From Halothiobacillus sp. (lineage in GTDB: Bacteria; Pseudomonadota; Gammaproteobacteria; Halothiobacillales; Halothiobacillaceae): a stretch of 61,157 nucleotides of DNA. The notes beneath the pieces were generated by a model. That model did not search any database. It was not told the DNA's origin and saw nothing but the letters and a program-made list of their open reading frames with translations. Made by a program: the position numbers and the translations under genes. Each line of letters begins with the position of its first letter. Positions within the stretch are counted from its first letter, which is position 1. Shown here in pieces: positions 55,088-61,157 of this stretch. The stretch spans positions 1-61,157 of the forward strand of contig NZ_JAQTTX010000010.1 in NCBI RefSeq assembly GCF_028710545.1, in the 5' to 3' direction.

Positions 55088-56585
55088 ATAAGCGATCCAA
55101 ATTGCGGTACCCCATTGCCTCGCTCAGGCAAGCCGTATCGATTTGCGGTTTGCCATCCAGATCGGCAATCGTCCGGGCTACCTTCAAAATCCGGTTTCGG
55201 GCGCGGCCGGATAGTTTGAGTTTTTCAATGGCCTGATTCAGGAAAAGCTGATTTTTTTCATCGAGTTCAGCCACGCTGCCCAGTTCACTCGAAGACAACC
55301 GTGCATTGGGCTTATTCTGCCGTTGCAACATGACCGCTCTTGCTTCGGTGACGCGCGCGCGGACCTCGGCAGATGTTTCTTCAGCAGCAACCGAAGTGAA
55401 TTCTGTGGCGGGAACTCTTGGAATTTCCAGATGCATGTCGATACGGTCCAGCAGCGGCCCGGAAAGTTTTGCCCGATAACGTTGCGCTGCGACAGAATCG
55501 ATTTCCACCCCTTGCGGCGATGGATTCATGGCGGCAATCAATTGAAATTCTGCGGGGAATTCCGCTTGCTGCGCCGCGCGAGAAATCGTGATTTTGCCGT
55601 TTTCCAGCGGTTCACGCAGGGCTTCGAGCACCTTGCGATCAAACTCCGGTAACTCATCGAGGAACAAAACCCCAAAATGCGCCAGTGAAATTTCGCCGGG
55701 TTTCGGGTTGGAGCCACCACCGATCAAGGCCACCGATGAGGCGGAGTGATGTGGATTTCTGAACTGCCGCAGGCCAAAACGTTCCGGCGTGAACCCCTGA
55801 CTTGAAATCGAGGCAATCCGCGCCGATTCAATGGCTTCGCTTTCGGTCATGGGCGGAAGAATGCCGGGCATTCGTTGCGCCAACATACTCTTGCCTGCGC
55901 CGGGCGGGCCGATCAGCAGTAGATTGTGCTGGCCTGCGGCGGCAATCGCCAGAGCGCGTTTGGCCCTGGGTTGGCCGCGCACCTCGGATAAATCGCCATC
56001 CAAAGCCGGATCAATCGGTTCCAACGGGCGCGGCACGATGTCATCGAGATTTTTCTGACCCGCCAAATGCGCCACAACGGCCGTTAAATGATGGGCCGTC
56101 AGGGCGTGAATATCCTTGATGACCGAGACTTCATCCCCGCAGGTTTTGGGTAAAACAAGGATACGTCGTGCATCACGTGTGGCAATGGCAGCAGAAAGCG
56201 ATCCGTTAATCGGTCGAATGCCGCCATCGAGGGATAACTCGCCCAAGAATTCATAGTGTTTGAGTTGCTGTAATGCCGTTTCGGCATCTTTGCCGGGAAT
56301 TTGACCCGTTACGGCCAAAATGGCGATGGCAATCGCCAGATCAAACCGGGCGCTCTCCTTGGGCAAATCGGCGGGTGCCAGATTGATGGTGAGCCGCTTG
56401 GGTGGAAATTCAAATCCGGAAGATAAAATCGCGGCACGCACGCGATCCCGGCTTTCGCGGACCGCCGTTTCAGCAAGCCCCACCAGTGTGATTGCAGGCA
56501 AGCCATTGGTGACATGCGCTTCGACCGTCACCAACGGCGCATCAATACCAACTTGTGCTCGGCTGTAAACTTTGGCGATGGACAT
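55074..56585 (-). CDS. comM: YifB/ComM-family AAA+ Mg-chelatase-like protein
   Basis: A 503-residue hexameric helicase-type ATPase implicated in branch migration during natural transformation. The N-terminal domain starts SIAKVYSRAQVGIDAPLV, with LAPADLPKESARFDL; Walker A is GPPGAGKSMLAQRMPGIL (near residue 223), with HHSASSVALIGGG, LAHFGVLFLDELPEF (Walker B), FQLIAAMNPSP and a C-terminal RNRILKVARTIADLDG. It is the usual length and appears intact. Its end overlaps cmoB by 14 bp, on opposite strands. Confidence 0.93.
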   Translation of the reverse strand: MSIAKVYSRAQVGIDAPLVTVEAHVTNGLPAITLVGLAETAVRESRDRVRAAILSSGFEFPPKRLTINLAPADLPKESARFDLAIAIAILAVTGQIPGKDAETALQQLKHYEFLGELSLDGGIRPINGSLSAAIATRDARRILVLPKTCGDEVSVIKDIHALTAHHLTAVVAHLAGQKNLDDIVPRPLEPIDPALDGDLSEVRGQPRAKRALAIAAAGQHNLLLIGPPGAGKSMLAQRMPGILPPMTESEAIESARIASISSQGFTPERFGLRQFRNPHHSASSVALIGGGSNPKPGEISLAHFGVLFLDELPEFDRKVLEALREPLENGKITISRAAQQAEFPAEFQLIAAMNPSPQGVEIDSVAAQRYRAKLSGPLLDRIDMHLEIPRVPATEFTSVAAEETSAEVRARVTEARAVMLQRQNKPNARLSSSELGSVAELDEKNQLFLNQAIEKLKLSGRARNRILKVARTIADLDGKPQIDTACLSEAMGYRNLDRLFRIG

Positions 56586-56690
56586 GACTTTCCTTGTCTT
56601 GATCGAACCCGCCTTAGGTTGGCGCGTTGAGAAAATCAGTTGAACGAATCGGGCAAGAACGCTCGCTGTTTCAGGAAAGGGGAGCGTGGA

Positions 56691-56954
56691 TTATTCGCTT
56701 TGCGCGTCGTTATTCAGTGCAGCTTCCAGAGCGGCTACGCGCTGTTCGAGCGCTTCGAGTTTCGACCGTGTCCGCGCCAGAACCTGCGTTTGAATATCGA
56801 ACTCATCACGCGTCACCAGCTCCATCTTCTGGAACGCATTCATCACGGCCTGGCGAATGGTTTTATCCATCTCCGTCTTGGTTTGGCGCAGACTTTCCGG
56901 CAGAGCCTGTTCAATGCGTTGAGACAGTTCTTCGATGGTGTGTGCAATAGACAT
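56691..56954 (-). CDS. ubiK: ubiquinone biosynthesis accessory factor UbiK
   Basis: An 87-residue coiled-coil protein (formerly YqiC, BMFP family). The N-terminal half IEELSQRIEQALPESLRQTKTEMDKTIRQ contains the conserved P-E-S, the middle is FQKMELVTRDEFDIQ, and the end is a heptad-rich LEALEQRVAALEAAL. Such proteins trimerise and help the Ubi complex outside the membrane. It lies 105 bp upstream of comM on the same strand and is preceded by AGGAGGTTATT. Confidence 0.92.
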   Translation of the reverse strand: MSIAHTIEELSQRIEQALPESLRQTKTEMDKTIRQAVMNAFQKMELVTRDEFDIQTQVLARTRSKLEALEQRVAALEAALNNDAQSE

Positions 56955-57202
56955 AAGAATAACCTCCTGTGTGGATGGTTGGATTCTTGGGGATTATCGC
57001 CCGACATGCAAGCCGCGATTTTGGACTACTTTAATCCGTTGCTGCTCTTGTTGAAGCACCAAATTAAAGCAAAAAATCCTATTTCCGAGGTTATTAAAAC
57101 AAAGAACTATTGAATATCAAATAAATATACATTTGGTATGGTTTTTGTTAACGCTTGAGTCTAATGAATTCCATAGTGGAAGAGGATGTGTGGCTGTGAA
57201 GG

Positions 57203-57391
57203 TTCGTTGAACTCAGAGCATTGATTCAAGCAGGGAGACTCTCAGCTCTTGCGGCGCACAAGATCAGTTATCTGATTCAGGAATCGCTTCGGCGAAAATA
57301 CACGGGCGTCGAGCTCAAGGACGACAGCGATACCTTGTCATTGCCCGCTCTGGATCAGGAAAAAACTCTGCTGATGCCCTCGTCCGATTGA
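57203..57391 (+). other. short unassigned open frame between ubiK and the Lrp-type gene
   Basis: A stop-free stretch of 62 codons, beginning after a TGA at 57197, reads ...LIQAGRLSALAAHKISYLIQ and ends ...DQEKTLLMPSSD. A TTG at 57221 could start it. Amphipathic helices and a polar tail are visible, but I recognise no family and no clear ribosome binding site. It may be a fragment of a lost gene. The rest of the gap (56955-57202) is A/T-rich and shows nothing else. Confidence 0.2.
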
Positions 57392-57416
57392 TGCAAGAGC
57401 GGCTGGTTGCTGATGG

Positions 57417-57920
57417 TTACTTTTCGCCCGCTGTAACCTCAAGCGGCAAGGCGAGCGTTTCCTTGACCTCTTCCATCACGATGTAACTCTTCGACTCCTG
57501 AGCGCCGGGCAAGGCCAACAGGATTTCACCGAGCAGTTTCCGGTAATCGGACATCTTCGATATCCGCGCCTTGATCAGGTAATCGAACTCACCGGAAACG
57601 AGATGACATTCCAGAATGCTGGGCAGCTTGATGATCTCCCGTTTGAAGTTTTCGAACATCACACCGGATTTCGCCGAGAGCTTGATCTCCACGAATACCA
57701 GCAGCGATAACGCCAGCGCCTGAGGATCAAGCCGGGCGTGGTATCCGAGAATGACGCCCTCCTTTTCCAGGCGTTTGATTCGCTCGCCACAGGGCGTGAC
57801 GGACAGACCGACCTGTTCGGCCAGATCGGTGACCGAGATGCGGGCATCCTGTTGCAGGATGTCCAGAATCTTGCGGTCGATTTTGTCCAGCTCTCGAACC
57901 GAATGGGTGCGTATGCGCAT
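57417..57920 (-). CDS. Lrp/AsnC family transcriptional regulator
   Basis: A 167-residue regulator; E. coli Lrp has 164. The helix-turn-helix lies in LDKIDRKILDILQQDARISVTDLAEQVGLSVTPCGERIKRLEKEG (residues about 10-55, shown in part), and the RAM ligand-binding domain has ILECHLVSGEFDYLIKA. I chose the ATG at 57920, with AGAAGG upstream, because a longer frame (to 58034) adds an A/T-rich stretch unlikely to be coding. It diverges from dadA across about 165 bp, so it is probably an amino-acid-responsive regulator of the dadA-alr operon (DadR-like). Confidence 0.88.
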   Translation of the reverse strand: MRIRTHSVRELDKIDRKILDILQQDARISVTDLAEQVGLSVTPCGERIKRLEKEGVILGYHARLDPQALALSLLVFVEIKLSAKSGVMFENFKREIIKLPSILECHLVSGEFDYLIKARISKMSDYRKLLGEILLALPGAQESKSYIVMEEVKETLALPLEVTAGEK

Positions 57921-58085
57921 GGGCCGTGCCTTCTTTGGGTGCAATTCAAATTTTCGGAAAAATATGCATATTTTTTTAGAAAATATAGTTTTTTGTTCGT
58001 TAAATAGCCATATATACAGATATTCGTTTTTCACGAGACCAATAGAATTTCATCTGTTCTTGCTTTGAAGTTCTGGAGGTGGGCG

Positions 58086-59420
58086 ATGCGGGTCATAGTG
58101 CTTGGAAGTGGTGTGGTGGGTGTCACCAGCGCCTATTATCTGGCGCGCATGGGTTTCGATGTGACCGTGGTTGATCGAGAGCCCAGTGCCGCCATGGAAA
58201 CCAGCTTTGCCAATGCCGGTCAGGTTTCGCCGGGTTACTCCGCGCCCTGGGCCGCGCCGGGTATCCCGTTGAAGGCAGCCAAATGGTTGTTCCAGCGCCA
58301 TGCGCCTTTGTCCATTCGTCCCGATGGTTCCCTGTTTCAGTTGCAGTGGATGGGCAAGATGCTGCGTAACTGCACCGCCGAACGTTATGCCATCAACAAG
58401 TCGCGCATGGTTCGCCTGGCCGAACACAGCCGGGATTGTCTGCGTGATCTGCGCAATGAAACGGGTATTTTCTACGAGCAGCGAACCCAGGGAACCTTGC
58501 AGGTGTTTCGTACCCAGAAGCAACTCGACGCGGTGAGCAAGGACATCGCTGTTCTCGAAGAATGTGGCGTGTCTTACGAACTGCTGGATCGGTCCGGTTG
58601 CGTCGGCGCGGAACCCGCACTGGGCCTTGTCAGTGAAAAAATCGTCGGCGGCTTGCGTTTGCCGGGCGATGAAACCGGCGACTGTCAGATGTTCACGACC
58701 GCGCTTGAAGCGAAGGCCCGCAAGCTGGGCGTCAGGTTTCGCTACAACTTCCCGATTTCACGGCTCCTCAAAACGAATAACCGGATCACCGGGGTCGAGT
58801 CGCCCCAAGGCGAGCGGATCGAAGGCGATCAGTTCGTGGTTGCCTTGGGCAGCTACTCGCGCCAGCTGCTGAAATCGTTGAACATCGATATTCCTGTCTA
58901 TCCGGTCAAGGGCTATTCACTGACGGTACCGATTGCCAATGCCGATGCCGCGCCGGTTTCCACCATCATGGACGAAACCTACAAGGTCGCGATCACACGT
59001 TTTGACAATCGTATCCGTCTGGGCGGCATGGCCGAGTTGGCGGGGTTCGATCTTGGCCTCAACCCACGCCGTCGCGAAACGCTGGAAATGGTGGTTGGCG
59101 ATCTGTTCCCGCAGGGCGGAAATGTCCAGGACGCCACGTTCTGGACCGGATTGCGCCCCATGACACCGGATGGCACCCCCATTATCGGGGCGACCGGCTA
59201 CGACAATTTGTGGCTCAACACCGGTCACGGCACATTGGGCTGGACGATGTCCTGCGGGTCGGCTCAAGTTTTAGCCGATCTGCTGGCCGGTCGACCCACA
59301 GCAATTGCAGCCGACGATCTGGGATTGTCTCGTTATGGTGGAAAGCAGGCCGCTCGTGCGAAGACAGTGCAGCTTGCGTCGGAATCTCACGCGCCGGAAT
59401 CCCATGCGGTAGGCCCATAA
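58086..59420 (+). CDS. dadA: D-amino acid dehydrogenase
   Basis: A 444-residue membrane-associated FAD enzyme that oxidises D-alanine to pyruvate and ammonia. The FAD-binding motif is [21 protein letters not shown], with [25 protein letters not shown] is the usual DadA signature, and [19 protein letters not shown] with [16 protein letters not shown] close the FAD site. I chose the ATG at 58086, which has GGAGGTGGG upstream. alr follows by 19 bp. It is 12 residues longer than E. coli DadA. Confidence 0.95.
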   Translation: MRVIVLGSGVVGVTSAYYLARMGFDVTVVDREPSAAMETSFANAGQVSPGYSAPWAAPGIPLKAAKWLFQRHAPLSIRPDGSLFQLQWMGKMLRNCTAERYAINKSRMVRLAEHSRDCLRDLRNETGIFYEQRTQGTLQVFRTQKQLDAVSKDIAVLEECGVSYELLDRSGCVGAEPALGLVSEKIVGGLRLPGDETGDCQMFTTALEAKARKLGVRFRYNFPISRLLKTNNRITGVESPQGERIEGDQFVVALGSYSRQLLKSLNIDIPVYPVKGYSLTVPIANADAAPVSTIMDETYKVAITRFDNRIRLGGMAELAGFDLGLNPRRRETLEMVVGDLFPQGGNVQDATFWTGLRPMTPDGTPIIGATGYDNLWLNTGHGTLGWTMSCGSAQVLADLLAGRPTAIAADDLGLSRYGGKQAARAKTVQLASESHAPESHAVGP

Positions 59421-59439
59421 GGTTTAGGATCGCAAATTC

Positions 59440-60528
59440 ATGAGTCGCCCGCTCGTCGCCCGCATCCGCTTGGATGCGTTTCGTCATAACTATCGTCTGG
59501 CTAAAGCGGCGCATGGCGGTCGTGCCTTGGCCGTGGTGAAGGCCAATGCCTATGGTCATGGCGCCGTCGAATGCGCACGTGCCATTGCCGATGAGGCCGA
59601 TGGCTTTGCGGTCGCCATGATCGAAGAAGCACTGAGCTTGCGTGCGGCGGGTATCACCGCCCCCATCCTGCTGCTCGAAGGATTTTTTGAGGCATCGGAA
59701 TTGCTCGACATCCAGGTTTACGATCTCTGGATCGTGGTGCATCAGCGCTGGCAGGTCGATGACCTGTTGGCAGCGCATCTGACCCGCCCGATTACGGTCT
59801 GGCTGAAAATGGACAGCGGCATGCATCGGGTGGGCATCGCGCCGGATCAGTATCGGGCAACTTACGAGCGCTTGAAAGCGCATCCTGCTATTGCACAAAT
59901 TGTGTTGATGAGTCATTTTGCTCGCGCGGATGAGCCCGAGTCTCGGCATATGCTGCAGCAGGTCGAAACGTTTCATGCTGCCACGATGGGCATAGACGCG
60001 CCGGTCAGCCTGTCCAATTCCGCCGCGATACTGGGTTGGTCTGGTGCACATGCCGATTGGGCCCGGCCGGGTATCATGTTGTACGGCGCCGATCCGTTCG
60101 TCGGCAAGGCGGGCGCGTCGATAGCCGAGCGTCTGCGTCCGGTGATGCAGCTTGAGGGCGCGGTGATTTCTGTACGCGTCATCTCGTATGGGGAGCCGCT
60201 GGGGTATGGTGGCGCGTTTGTGGCAGAGCGACCGACCCGCGTCGGCGTCGTCTCCTGCGGTTATGCGGATGGTTATCCCCGAACGGCTCCGACCGGCACA
60301 CCGGTCGCTGTGGACGGTCAATTGACCCGGCTGATCGGTCGGGTGTCCATGGACATGCTGACGGTCGACCTGACTCATATCCCGCAGGCGGATGTGGGTA
60401 GCCGGGTAGAATTATGGGGCGACCAGGTACCGGTAAACGAGGTGGCCTCTCGTGCCGGCACCATCGCCTATGAATTGTTATGTCACGTTAAACGGGCCCG
60501 ATTCGAGTATTCGGGCCAATCCCATTGA
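59440..60528 (+). CDS. alr: alanine racemase
   Basis: A 362-residue PLP enzyme interconverting L- and D-alanine. PLP-binding Lys34 lies in AVVKANAYGHGAVE; the substrate-side segment KMDSGMHRVGI, SLSNSAAIL, RPGIMLYG and the C-terminal domain motif GYADGYPR follow. Located between dadA and ridA, it is likely the catabolic DadX-type racemase that produces D-alanine for DadA, although it might also supply peptidoglycan synthesis. Confidence 0.94.
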   Translation: MSRPLVARIRLDAFRHNYRLAKAAHGGRALAVVKANAYGHGAVECARAIADEADGFAVAMIEEALSLRAAGITAPILLLEGFFEASELLDIQVYDLWIVVHQRWQVDDLLAAHLTRPITVWLKMDSGMHRVGIAPDQYRATYERLKAHPAIAQIVLMSHFARADEPESRHMLQQVETFHAATMGIDAPVSLSNSAAILGWSGAHADWARPGIMLYGADPFVGKAGASIAERLRPVMQLEGAVISVRVISYGEPLGYGGAFVAERPTRVGVVSCGYADGYPRTAPTGTPVAVDGQLTRLIGRVSMDMLTVDLTHIPQADVGSRVELWGDQVPVNEVASRAGTIAYELLCHVKRARFEYSGQSH

Positions 60529-60542
60529 TCAGGAGACAAAGT

Positions 60543-60917
60543 ATGAAGCAAATCCAGACGTCAAATGCACCGGCCGCGATCGGTCCTTATTCGCAGGCGA
60601 TTGCCGTCGGCACGATGCTATTCACCTCGGGGCAAATCCCGTTGCGTGCCGATGGCACGCTGGTTGAGGGCGATATCAAAGTGCAAACCCGGCAGGTGTT
60701 CGACAATCTGCGTGCGGTGATCGAGGCGGCGGGCGGCACGCTGTCCAAAGTGGCTAAAACCACGGTGTTCCTCAAGGATATGCAGGATTTTGTGGCGATG
60801 AACGAAGTGTACGAGGCCGAGTTCGGCGGGCACCGTCCCGCCCGTTCCGCCGTGCAGGTTGCCCGTCTGCCGCGCGATGTGCGGGTGGAAATTGAAGCCA
60901 TTGTCTCACTGGCGTGA
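60543..60917 (+). CDS. ridA: RidA family 2-iminobutanoate/2-iminopropanoate deaminase
   Basis: A 124-residue trimeric enzyme that hydrolyses reactive enamine/imine intermediates from PLP enzymes. It begins MKQIQTSNAPAAIGPYSQAI and has FTSGQIP, TVFLKDMQDF and PARSAVQVARLP, where Arg101 corresponds to the essential Arg105 of E. coli RidA. GGAGAC lies before the ATG. The position after dadA and alr fits the removal of 2-iminopropanoate produced by DadA. Confidence 0.95.
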   Translation: MKQIQTSNAPAAIGPYSQAIAVGTMLFTSGQIPLRADGTLVEGDIKVQTRQVFDNLRAVIEAAGGTLSKVAKTTVFLKDMQDFVAMNEVYEAEFGGHRPARSAVQVARLPRDVRVEIEAIVSLA

Positions 60918-61157
60918 TCAAGGCACGGCAGGTAGTCGTGGCACGAATCGATCAAAGGCTTCATGGGCTGACGCCCACCTTATGCTCAATTTTGAATGAC
61001 GAGCGTCGCAATGCTGCAAGGCCGCCAATCCCTGTGCCCGAAGAAATGCGGCCTTGTGCGGATCGACCCGAGGTAGCTTCTTATGACCCAGCAGCACCCC
61101 ATCGACTGGGGAACGGTGGCCACGCTCAATGTAGTCTCGATATTCTCGCAACTGGGG
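60918..61157 (-). CDS. unidentified protein, C-terminal part (cut by window edge)
   Basis: A stop-free frame of about 79 codons is open to the window edge on the minus strand and ends next to the ridA stop. It reads ...LREYRDYIERGHRSPVDGVLL, then HKKLPRVDPHKAAFLRAQGL and a tail EAFDRFVPRLPAVP. It is basic and has no membrane segment. I recognise no family; it could be the end of a real gene or a chance frame. Confidence 0.3.
   Translation of the reverse strand, partial: PQLREYRDYIERGHRSPVDGVLLGHKKLPRVDPHKAAFLRAQGLAALQHCDARHSKLSIRWASAHEAFDRFVPRLPAVP

Overview
The window looks like a chromosomal segment of a gammaproteobacterium with fairly high GC. Supporting this are the ancestral replication cluster dnaA-dnaN-recF-gyrB with divergent rpmH-rnpA-yidD-yidC-mnmE, the tRNA wobble genes mnmH, cmoA and cmoB, ubiK, a tesA-ybbA-ybbP locus and a type IVa pilus minor pilin cluster. 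A sulfur-oxidising gammaproteobacterium of the Halothiobacillus type is a guess from general resemblance and cannot be proved from the sequence.

Layout. 1-227: end of an IS5-like insertion sequence. 248-1814: inositol monophosphatase-like protein and a DUF2076 protein. 2144-5635: a large CHASE/PAS/GGDEF/EAL protein. 5662-12609 (minus strand): a CzcCBA-type heavy-metal RND efflux operon with a DUF3240 gene, followed by ribF. 12766-14963: a divergent OmpR/EnvZ-type two-component system. 15354-16763: glnA. 17014-24525 (minus strand): minor pilins and PilY1 (fimT, pilV, pilW, pilX, pilY1, pilE, second fimT). 25120-25907: a broken RelBE module followed by an intact BrnT/BrnA module. 26596-32432: pilA with a sigma-54 promoter, two related membrane GT-C-like proteins and a DUF559 nuclease. 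32737-36737: tesA diverging from ybbA-ybbP. 36937-40115: xthA, a 193-bp tandem repeat array, then a GIDE-like protein and lemA. 40253-46550: gyrB, recF, dnaN and dnaA. 46835-50855: rpmH to mnmE. 51107-55087: selD, mnmH, cmoA and cmoB. 55074-57920: comM, ubiK and an Lrp-type regulator. 58086-60917: dadA, alr and ridA.

Genes that appear to work together are these: the metal efflux operon and its neighbouring two-component system; the minor pilins, PilY1 adhesin and PilA major pilin, possibly with pilin-modifying glycosyltransferases; the wobble-uridine group (mnmE, selD, mnmH, cmoA, cmoB), all acting on U34 of tRNAs; and the D-alanine catabolism set with a divergent Lrp-type regulator, where RidA would remove reactive imine intermediates.

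The most unusual aspect is non-coding. Two families of C/G-run repeats fill many gaps between 16.9 and 38.6 kb. Family A is a MITE- or BIME-like element with AAATCCCCC...GGGGGATTT ends that is amplified head-to-tail with periods of 193 and about 140 bp. Family C, with a CCCTCCCCC/GGGGGAGGG hairpin, flanks the DUF559 nuclease gene, supplies that protein's C-terminal tail, and is inserted in frame inside a neighbouring membrane protein gene. This repeat-plus-nuclease association is the best candidate for a poorly described system here.
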